From Anaerolineae bacterium (GTDB lineage: Bacteria > Chloroflexota > Anaerolineae > Anaerolineales > Anaerolineaceae): a stretch of DNA of 5,408 nucleotides. The notes under the pieces are model-generated. The model saw only the letters and a list, made by a program, of their open reading frames with translations, was not told where the DNA came from and ran no database searches. The position numbers and the translations under genes are program-made. This document shows, piece by piece, positions 1 through 5,408 of the stretch. The stretch lies in contig JACRAG010000088.1 in NCBI GenBank assembly GCA_016213455.1, forward strand, positions 1 to 5,408, given 5' to 3'. Position 1 is the stretch's first letter, and the number at the start of each line of letters is the position of its first letter.

Positions 1-1779
1 ATCCCCACCGCCAGCGGCGCGGTGCTTTTTGACCCTGGTTACACCTCCAACCCGCTGGTTTTCTGCGGCTGCCTGGGTATCGCGCCGGTGGGCTCGCATC
101 CACGTACGCCCTTGACGGGGGACCGGGTGATTGTGATCGGCGGGCGCACCGGGCGGGACGGTTTGCGCGGCGCAACTTTTTCGTCCATGACCATGGATGC
201 CCAAACCGGAGAGGTGTCCGGGGCTTCGGTGCAGATCGGCGCACCGATCACCGAAAAGGGATTGGTCGAAGTGATTGTGCGGGCGCGCGACGAACGCCTG
301 TATCATGCGGTCACCGACTGCGGTGCAGGCGGACTCTCTTCGGCGGTGGGTGAGATGGCTTCCGAAACCGGCGCGGCAATATCCCTGGACGATGTGCCCT
401 TGAAGTATCCTGGACTGGCTCCGTGGGAGATCTGGCTTTCGGAAGCACAGGAGCGCATGGTGCTGGCGGTTCCGCCAGAAAACCTGGGGCGCATGAAGGA
501 ATTGTGCGCCATCTTCGATGTTGAATTGACCGATATCGGCGTGTTTACCGATCATCACCGCCTGGTGATCACCCATCAGAACCGGGTGGTGCTGGACCTG
601 CAGAACGCATTTTTACACGATGGCATCCCACAACGGCAGTTAAAAGCGGTCATCCCGGTCAAGCCGGCAGTGGAAGCAGCGTATGACTGCTCACGCGGCG
701 CATACAGTGATCGCGACGACTATGCCGAAGCGCTGCTGGGACTGCTTTCTCATCCCAATATCGCTTCCAAAGCAGAGGTAATCCATCTTTATGACCATGA
801 GGTGTTGGGTGGCACGCTGGTCAAACCATTGACCGGTGCGCAAAATGATGGGCCATCGGATGCCTGCGTGCTGCGCCCGCCTGGCTCTGTCGGCTTGAAA
901 GCGCTGGCGCTTTCCACCGGGATCAATCCTGAATATGGCAAACTGGACGCTTACCGCATGGCAGCTGCCGTGATCGATGAGGCGGTTCGTAATGCCGTCG
1001 CGGTGGGCGCTAATCCACGCCAGGTGGCGTTGTTGGATAATTTTTGCTGGGGAGATCCCAAACGACCTGAGACCATGGGGAGCCTGCTGGAAGCGGCGCG
1101 CGCCTGTTATGAGACTGCCCTGCTGTTCGGCGCGCCGTTTGTGTCCGGCAAGGACTCGTTGAACAACGAGTACCTGGCGGCAGATGGACTGCGCCATGCC
1201 ATTCCGCCCACTTTGTTGATCTCCGGATTGGGCATGTTGGAGGATTACCGGCAGGCGGTGACCATGGATTTGAAACGCGCCGGAAACCGGCTTTACCGGG
1301 TGGGTTATTTTGACCCGCGCCTGGGCGCCAGTCATTACCGGTTGTGGGCACGCCCCCTGTCAGCGTATGACGCTGAAGTTCCCCCGCTGCGGCGCGAAAC
1401 CCCGGCGGTTTACCGGGCGCTGCACGCCGCGATGACTTGCAGCCTGGTTCGGGCGTGTCACGACCTTTCCGAAGGCGGATTGGGCGTAGCCGCAGCTGAG
1501 ATGAGCCTGGCAGGCCGCCTGGGTGTGCATTTGCAGATCGGGGCCGGCGAGTTGTTGTGCAACCTGTTCGGTGAAACGACGGGGTGCCTGTTGGTTGAGG
1601 TGGAACCTGAGAACTGCCCGGCATTTGAGTCCGGATTTGACGGTCTGCCATTGGAAGCGGTGGGTGAGGTGTCGGCTGACGGATGGTTTGTGGTCAATGC
1701 GGAGGGAAGGCGTGTGATTGATCTGCCGGTGGATGCATTGGTGAAAGCATGGAATCGCTCCGATAAGGAGGTACGATGA
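1..1779 (+). CDS. purL: Phosphoribosylformylglycinamidine synthase, PurL subunit (5'-truncated by window edge)
   Basis: PurL is the ATP-dependent synthetase subunit of FGAM synthase. It converts FGAR to FGAM in the cytoplasm with ammonia supplied by PurQ. The frame is open from base 1, so the gene starts upstream; the GTG at 22 lies inside the conserved fold and is not the start. 592 residues are visible. In order, by visible residue: GRDG (51-54), SVQIG (76-80), TDCGAGGLSSAVGEM (105-119), LSEAQERM (146-153), DNFCWGDP (346-353), SGKDSLNN (382-389) and HDLSEGGL (487-494). These match the end of the first and all of the second AIR-synthase-like half of the PurL fold. Compared with B. subtilis PurL (about 740 residues), roughly 160-190 N-terminal residues are missing, or more if a PurS-like domain is fused. 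The PWEIWLSEAQER and GKDS segments look more like the large E. coli enzyme than the Bacillus one. No glutaminase domain follows; it is the separate purQ, whose start overlaps the purL stop. Confidence 0.96.
   Translation: MPTASGAVLFDPGYTSNPLVFCGCLGIAPVGSHPRTPLTGDRVIVIGGRTGRDGLRGATFSSMTMDAQTGEVSGASVQIGAPITEKGLVEVIVRARDERLYHAVTDCGAGGLSSAVGEMASETGAAISLDDVPLKYPGLAPWEIWLSEAQERMVLAVPPENLGRMKELCAIFDVELTDIGVFTDHHRLVITHQNRVVLDLQNAFLHDGIPQRQLKAVIPVKPAVEAAYDCSRGAYSDRDDYAEALLGLLSHPNIASKAEVIHLYDHEVLGGTLVKPLTGAQNDGPSDACVLRPPGSVGLKALALSTGINPEYGKLDAYRMAAAVIDEAVRNAVAVGANPRQVALLDNFCWGDPKRPETMGSLLEAARACYETALLFGAPFVSGKDSLNNEYLAADGLRHAIPPTLLISGLGMLEDYRQAVTMDLKRAGNRLYRVGYFDPRLGASHYRLWARPLSAYDAEVPPLRRETPAVYRALHAAMTCSLVRACHDLSEGGLGVAAAEMSLAGRLGVHLQIGAGELLCNLFGETTGCLLVEVEPENCPAFESGFDGLPLEAVGEVSADGWFVVNAEGRRVIDLPVDALVKAWNRSDKEVR
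1765..1771 (+). promoter_or_regulatory. Ribosome binding site of purQ
   Basis: A full AAGGAGG Shine-Dalgarno sequence lies inside the end of purL, 4 nt before the ATG at 1776. It is the strongest such site in the window and fixes the purQ start. Together with the ATGA overlap it suggests efficient, coupled translation of the two FGAM synthase subunits. Confidence 0.85.
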
Positions 1780-2537
1780 AGCCGCGCGTTTTGATCATTC
1801 ATGCGACCGGGACCAATCGTGACCTGGACGCAGCTGCTGCCATTGAACTTGCCGGCGGTGAACCGGTGATCCGGCATATCAACCAGCTGCATGCAGAGCG
1901 GGACCGCTGGGCGGATTACCGTATGCTGGTGGTTCCGGGGGGATTTTCCTACGCCGATGCCCTGGGCGCCGGACGTTTGATGGCACTGGATCTGACCGCT
2001 TACTTCCGCGATGAAGTGCTGCAGTTTGTGGAGGCAGGCAAACCGGTGATCGGCATCTGCAATGGTTTCCAGGCGCTGGTCAAAGCGGGCGTGTTGCCCG
2101 GACGGGCTGATCTGCAGGCAACGCTGACGCACAACCGGCAGGGCCGGTTTGAGTGCCGTTGGGTGCGCTTGAAACCCGTGTCTACCCATTGTGTTTGGAC
2201 GAGCGGAATGCAAGAGACGCTGGATTGTCCGATTGCGCACGGTGAAGGGCGCTTTGTGCTGGCGCAGCCGGATGGTCTGTCTTTGCTGAGGGACGCCGGG
2301 CAAATCGCCCTGGTTTATGCCGCACAGGATGGCGCTGCGGCTGGCGGGCATTACCCGGACAATCCCAATGGATCGTTGGGCGACATCGCCGGCGTGTGCA
2401 ACCCGGCAGGGAATGTGCTGGGATTGATGCCGCATCCGGAGAATTATCTGTTTCCACACCAGCACCCGCGCTGGGCGCGCGGCGAACAGGGCGGGCTGGG
2501 TTTGACCCTTTTTCAAAATGGTATGAAGAGTATTTGA
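1776..2537 (+). CDS. purQ: Phosphoribosylformylglycinamidine synthase, glutaminase subunit PurQ
   Basis: PurQ is the class I (triad) glutamine amidotransferase subunit that hydrolyses glutamine and passes ammonia to PurL for FGAM formation. The 253-residue protein shows the expected order: GTNRD near the N-terminus (12-16), GGFSYADALGAG (55-66), the nucleophile elbow GICNGFQ with catalytic Cys95, AHGEGRF (154-160), YPDNPNGS (193-200), and MPHPE with catalytic His220 and Glu222. All three triad residues are present, so it should be active. It is somewhat longer than B. subtilis PurQ (about 227). The extra length includes the YPDNPNGS segment and a longer tail after the triad, both resembling the glutaminase domain of E. 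coli PurL. The start is fixed by AAGGAGG at 1765-1771 and the ATGA overlap with purL. The overlap fits a complex needing matched subunit amounts. The family call is very safe; the intermediate subtype is my inference. Confidence 0.97.
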   Translation: MKPRVLIIHATGTNRDLDAAAAIELAGGEPVIRHINQLHAERDRWADYRMLVVPGGFSYADALGAGRLMALDLTAYFRDEVLQFVEAGKPVIGICNGFQALVKAGVLPGRADLQATLTHNRQGRFECRWVRLKPVSTHCVWTSGMQETLDCPIAHGEGRFVLAQPDGLSLLRDAGQIALVYAAQDGAAAGGHYPDNPNGSLGDIAGVCNPAGNVLGLMPHPENYLFPHQHPRWARGEQGGLGLTLFQNGMKSI

Positions 2538-2540
2538 GGA
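2536..2540 (+). promoter_or_regulatory. Ribosome binding site of purC
   Basis: GAGGA overlaps the purQ stop codon and lies 10 nt before the ATG at 2551, a slightly long but acceptable spacing. It favours that ATG over the in-frame ATG at 2584 (residue 12), which has no purine-rich site in front of it. The ATG at 2541 is out of frame with purC. Confidence 0.6.
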
Positions 2541-2550
2541 ATGGATCAGC

Positions 2551-3519
2551 ATGGATGAAAAAACCTTGATATCCCTATTGCCGATGGCTTTTCAGTCAGC
2601 TCATCTCAATCTGTCGGGGCGCGAGTCGGGTAAAGTGCGCGATTGGTACCCGCTGCCGGATGGCAAGCGACTGATCATCACCACAGACCGGCTGTCCGCT
2701 TTTGACCGGGTGCTGGCATGCGTGCCGTATAAAGGGCAGGTGTTGAATCAGTTGAGCAACTGGTGGATGCGGTCGAGTGAAGATATCCTGCCCAATCACC
2801 TCATTTCTGAGCCGGATCCCAATGCAGTAATAGTGGAGGAAGCCCGGCCGATCCTGGTGGAGGTGATTGTGCGCGGTTATATCACCGGCGTGACCTCGAC
2901 GGCCTTGTGGTACCGCTATTCGCTGGGCGAACGCAATATTTACGGATATACCTTTCCGGAGGGGCTGCACAAAAACCAGGCGCTGCCTGCCCCCATCATT
3001 ACCCCCACCACCAAGGGCGGTGCAACCGGGCACGATGAGCGCCTGACCTGCGCTGAAGTGGTGGAACATGGCCTGCTGGATGCCCTGACCTGGGAATATG
3101 TGCAGGCGGCGGCGCTGCGGCTTTTTGCACGCGGGCAGGCTGTTGCCGATCAAGCCGGTTTGATCCTGGTGGACACCAAGTACGAGTTTGGCCTGTCGAA
3201 GACCGGCAAGGTTGTTTTGATTGACGAGATCCACACGCCGGATTCCTCACGTTTCTGGAAGAAAGAAACCTATCAGCAGCGATTAGAGCAGGGTGAAGAG
3301 CCTGAGAATTTTGATAAGGAATTCATCCGCATGGCGTACACCGAACGCGGTTTTCGCGGAGATGGAGACGCGCCGGAAATGCCGGAAAGCCTGTGGGCTG
3401 CAGCGGCGTTGCGCTATATCACCATTTATGAACGGCTGACCGGGCAGCCCTTCGTCCCCGGCGTATACCCGGTGGAGGAGCGGCTGGCTGCGATGGAACA
3501 GTTGGGAGGGTTGAAATGA
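2551..3519 (+). CDS. purC: SAICAR synthetase (phosphoribosylaminoimidazole-succinocarboxamide synthase)
   Basis: PurC joins CAIR to L-aspartate using ATP to give SAICAR. The 322-residue protein carries the nucleotide-binding GKVRD (27-31), TDRLSAFDRV (45-54), the conserved VIVRGYITG (R108-G113), LVDTKYEFG (206-214), which fits the second SAICAR synthetase signature, and DEIHTPDSSRFW (225-236). It is much longer than E. coli PurC (237). The DSSRFW segment followed by a long C-terminal helical region is like yeast ADE1 (about 306), so this is the long form. One difference from the usual first signature is seen: the residue after the TG of that motif is Val114, where Ser is normal. The gene follows purQ after 13 nt, the only intergenic gap in the window, and its stop codon overlaps the purE start. 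Its substrate CAIR is the product of that next gene. ATG 2551 is preferred over ATG 2584 because of the upstream GAGGA. Confidence 0.96.
   Translation: MDEKTLISLLPMAFQSAHLNLSGRESGKVRDWYPLPDGKRLIITTDRLSAFDRVLACVPYKGQVLNQLSNWWMRSSEDILPNHLISEPDPNAVIVEEARPILVEVIVRGYITGVTSTALWYRYSLGERNIYGYTFPEGLHKNQALPAPIITPTTKGGATGHDERLTCAEVVEHGLLDALTWEYVQAAALRLFARGQAVADQAGLILVDTKYEFGLSKTGKVVLIDEIHTPDSSRFWKKETYQQRLEQGEEPENFDKEFIRMAYTERGFRGDGDAPEMPESLWAAAALRYITIYERLTGQPFVPGVYPVEERLAAMEQLGGLK
3504..3510 (+). promoter_or_regulatory. Ribosome binding site of purE
   Basis: GGGAGGG in the last codons of purC lies 5 nt before the ATG at 3516. It supports this start, which overlaps the purC stop in ATGA. Confidence 0.75.
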
Positions 3520-4034
3520 AAAAACCACTGGTTGTCATCTTGATGGGTTCACGCGCTGATGAAGCTCACTGCCAGAAAATTGCCGAAGCTGCGCGTGCCT
3601 ACGGCCTGGAGGTGCATCTGCGCATCGGCTCTGCGCACAAAACCCCCGCACATGTCAGCGCCCTGCTGGCAGCCTATGAGGCTGACCCGCGCCCCAAGGT
3701 CTACATCACCGTGGCGGGACGCAGCAACGCCCTCTCGGGTTTCACAGATGGGTCTGTCAGCGCGCCGGTGATCGCCTGCCCGCCGCCTTCCGAAGCGTTT
3801 GGCGGCGCAGACCTGTATTCATCCATCCGCATGCCTTCCGGGATCGCCCCAGCCGTGGTGCTGGAACCGGTTAACGCCGCTTTGCTGGCGGCGAAAATCC
3901 TTGGCCTGACATCCGAGTCCGTTCAGGCAGCAGTCAAACACAGCCAGGCGCAGCAGGGAGAGAAGATTTTGGATGACGACCGTGTGCTGATGCAGGCTGA
4001 GCACGAGAAAGGATATCACTACGATGCGGATTGA
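3516..4034 (+). CDS. purE: Class II 5-aminoimidazole ribonucleotide (AIR) carboxylase PurE
   Basis: This 172-residue protein has the PurE fold and most likely carboxylates AIR directly with CO2 to give CAIR. It starts with the phosphate-binding LMGSRAD (9-15). It then shows SAHKT (39-43), where class I N5-CAIR mutases have SAHRT, and AGRSNALSG (67-75), where class I enzymes have a GGAAHLPG-type motif. CPPPSEAFGGADLYSS and RMPSGI (105-110) follow. The AGRSN and SAHK motifs are shared with the AIR carboxylase half of human PAICS, and the whole sequence closely resembles Treponema denticola PurE as I remember it, the characterised bacterial class II enzyme. Class II enzymes need no PurK, and no purK is present here: purC lies before it and purF after. 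The ATGA overlap with purC puts two consecutive pathway enzymes in translational coupling. The last 11 nt overlap the start of purF. The PurE family call is near certain; class II rests on motifs. Confidence 0.95.
   Translation: MKKPLVVILMGSRADEAHCQKIAEAARAYGLEVHLRIGSAHKTPAHVSALLAAYEADPRPKVYITVAGRSNALSGFTDGSVSAPVIACPPPSEAFGGADLYSSIRMPSGIAPAVVLEPVNAALLAAKILGLTSESVQAAVKHSQAQQGEKILDDDRVLMQAEHEKGYHYDAD
4008..4013 (+). promoter_or_regulatory. Ribosome binding site of purF
   Basis: AAAGGA within the 3' end of purE lies 10 nt before the ATG at 4024. It is a moderate site, but the start is also fixed by the position of the catalytic cysteine ten residues downstream. Confidence 0.5.
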
Positions 4035-5408
4035 TGACCGACCGCATGAGGAGTGTGGCGTCATCGGCATCTTTGCTCCGAACGAAGATGTGGCGCGCAT
4101 GGCTTTTTTTGGCCTGTATGCGCTGCAGCATCGCGGTCAGGAAGCCGCCGGCCTGGCAGTGTCAGACGGACGGACGATGCGCTTGCACAAGGACATCGGG
4201 TTGGTGTCACAGGTGTTTAAGCCGGAGTCGCTGGCGCCCATGCGCGGCGATTATGCCATCGGGCATACGCGCTATTCCACCACGGGATCGAGTTCAGCCA
4301 GCAACGCCCAACCGTTTATGATTGAGACGATCTACGGGCCGCTGGCAGTGGCGCATAATGGCAACCTGATCAACACCGGCGAATTGCGCCACGATTTGCT
4401 GCGCCGCGGTATTGGCTTGCAGGCGACCTCAGACTCGGAAGTGATCACTTTGATGCTGGCTGGCTCGGAAGGCGCCACCTGGTTGGAGCGCATCCAGAAC
4501 CTGATGCCGCGCTGGCAGGGGGCATTCTCGCTGGTCATTTTGACGTTAAACGGCGTGTTCGCGGTGCGCGACCCGTGGGGTTTCCGCCCGTTGAGTGTGG
4601 GGATTTTACCGCACGGCGGACATGCCTGCGCTTCAGAGACCGGTGCGCTGCGCACGTTGGGCTGCCAGGCGATTCGCGAGGTGCAGCCAGGCGAAGTGGT
4701 AGCTTTGAGCAGCAATGCGCTGACCGTTAAACAGGCGGTCAACCCGGTCAAACCGCTGGCACGCTGCACTTTTGAGCACATCTATTTTTCCCGCCCAGAC
4801 TCGTTCTGGGATGGTCGCAGTGTGCACCAGGTGCGCCAGCGCCTGGGACACGAATTGGCGCGCGAAAGCAGCATCAGCGCAGATGTGGTCATTCCCGTAC
4901 CAGATTCCTCCATCCCGGCTGCCATCGGATATTCGGCGCAAACCGGAATTGCATATAATGATGGTTTTATCAAGAACCGCTACATTGGACGGACTTTCAT
5001 CGAGCCGACTGATTCGCTCCGCAAGCAGGGCGTGGCTTTGAAGTTCAACGTCATCAATGAAAACGTGCTCGGAAAACGCGTGGTGATGATCGATGATTCG
5101 ATTGTGCGCGGCAATACCACCGGGCCGCTGATCCGCCTGCTGCGGGATGCCGGTGCGACCGAGGTGCATGTGCGTATCACCTGCCCGCCTATCGCTCATC
5201 CATGTTACATGGGGGTGGATATGGGCATGTATGAGGATTTGATTGCCCACCAGATGAGCGTGGATGAAATTTGCGAGAAAATTGGCGCGGATTCGCTGCA
5301 TTTCCTCTCTTTGGATGGGATGATGCGCGCGATTGGGCGGACGGACGGTTATTGCAATGCGTGTTTCACCGGAAGATACCCAATCTCGGTGGATTACGCC
5401 AGCGTCAA
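4024..5408 (+). CDS. purF: Amidophosphoribosyltransferase (glutamine PRPP amidotransferase), 3'-truncated by window edge
   Basis: PurF catalyses the first committed step, PRPP plus glutamine to phosphoribosylamine. The frame opens at ATG 4024 and runs to the window edge, 461 codons; B. subtilis PurF is 476, so only about 10-25 residues are missing. The N-terminal Ntn glutaminase domain has Cys11 in ECGVIG, GHTRYSTTG (80-88), AHNGNLIN (110-117), TSDSEV (135-140) and DPWGFRPL (183-190). The C-terminal phosphoribosyltransferase domain has SRPDS (256-260), VPDSS (292-296), KNRYIGRTF (317-325) and the PRPP loop MIDDSIVRGNTT (355-366). Ten residues precede Cys11, so a short propeptide would have to be removed to free the nucleophile, as in B. 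subtilis. Cys248, Cys394, Cys444 and Cys447 align with the [4Fe-4S] ligands of the Bacillus enzyme, placing this in the iron-sulfur class rather than the E. coli class. The start overlaps purE by 11 nt. Confidence 0.96.
   Translation, partial: MRIDDRPHEECGVIGIFAPNEDVARMAFFGLYALQHRGQEAAGLAVSDGRTMRLHKDIGLVSQVFKPESLAPMRGDYAIGHTRYSTTGSSSASNAQPFMIETIYGPLAVAHNGNLINTGELRHDLLRRGIGLQATSDSEVITLMLAGSEGATWLERIQNLMPRWQGAFSLVILTLNGVFAVRDPWGFRPLSVGILPHGGHACASETGALRTLGCQAIREVQPGEVVALSSNALTVKQAVNPVKPLARCTFEHIYFSRPDSFWDGRSVHQVRQRLGHELARESSISADVVIPVPDSSIPAAIGYSAQTGIAYNDGFIKNRYIGRTFIEPTDSLRKQGVALKFNVINENVLGKRVVMIDDSIVRGNTTGPLIRLLRDAGATEVHVRITCPPIAHPCYMGVDMGMYEDLIAHQMSVDEICEKIGADSLHFLSLDGMMRAIGRTDGYCNACFTGRYPISVDYASV

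Noticed and set aside
22..24. GTG as a possible purL start
   Set aside because: The frame continues to base 1, and the residues before it (IPTASGA) continue the conserved PurL fold, so the true start is upstream.
1155..1170. Perfect inverted repeat, CTCGTTG and CAACGAG around AA
   Set aside because: It lies inside the codons for the conserved DSLNNE segment of PurL, has a 2-nt loop too tight for a good hairpin, and has no T-run after it. Probably chance.
691..1335. Minus-strand open frame of 214 codons opposite purL, with a similar one at 1010-1651
   Set aside because: Both are antisense to conserved PurL sequence, overlap each other in different frames, and have low-quality, Arg/Pro/Gln-rich translations.
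2538..2550. Possible promoter, terminator or operator in the purQ-purC gap
   Set aside because: Thirteen bases, part of which is the ribosome binding site, leave no room for one. No purine-responsive motif is visible.
1458..2552. Long open frame on the minus strand (364 codons) opposite the end of purL and all of purQ
   Set aside because: It lies fully antisense to two well-conserved genes, spans their junction, and its translation shows no recognisable motif. It is an expected by-product of GC-rich codon use.
2596..3234. Minus-strand open frame of 212 codons opposite purC
   Set aside because: It is antisense to conserved PurC motifs, with no ribosome site or family resemblance that I can see.
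4031..4321. Plus-strand 96-codon open frame just after purE
   Set aside because: It is an out-of-frame reading of the start of purF. The purF frame from 4024 carries all the family motifs.
4633..5301. Minus-strand open frame of 222 codons opposite purF
   Set aside because: It covers the conserved PRPP-binding region of PurF on the other strand and has no recognisable domain.

Overview
The window is a single, gap-free stretch of a de novo purine biosynthesis operon. All genes are on the + strand, in the order purL (3' part), purQ, purC, purE, purF (5' part, nearly complete). Coding sequence fills the window except for 13 bases between purQ and purC. There are no RNA genes, mobile elements, CRISPR arrays, riboswitches or terminators that I can support. 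The promoter and any purine-responsive leader must lie upstream of the window.

Layout: 1-1779 is the C-terminal 592 residues of PurL, open at the left edge. PurQ (1776-2537) starts inside the purL stop codon (ATGA overlap). PurC (2551-3519) follows after 13 nt. PurE (3516-4034) starts inside the purC stop codon (a second ATGA overlap). PurF (4024-5408) overlaps the end of purE by 11 nt and runs off the right edge about 10-25 residues before its expected end.

How the genes work together: PurF makes phosphoribosylamine from PRPP and glutamine (step 1). PurL with its glutaminase PurQ converts FGAR to FGAM. PurE carboxylates AIR to CAIR. PurC joins CAIR to aspartate to give SAICAR. The cluster portion seen here lacks purD, purN/T, purM, purB and purH, and also lacks separate purS and purK genes. 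The missing purK is explained by the type of PurE: its motifs (SAHK, AGRSN, RMPSG) are those of class II AIR carboxylases, known from animals and Treponema denticola, which use CO2 directly and need no PurK.

Organism: a bacterium with GC in the high fifties by eye. The combination of a class II PurE, a yeast ADE1-like long PurC, a PurL/PurQ pair intermediate between the Bacillus and E. coli types, and an Fe-S type PurF suggests Chloroflexota, perhaps Anaerolineae. This is an inference from remembered family resemblance, not a search result. I see no new biological system here. The most interesting points are the class II PurE and its coupling to purC, which parallels the animal PAICS fusion.
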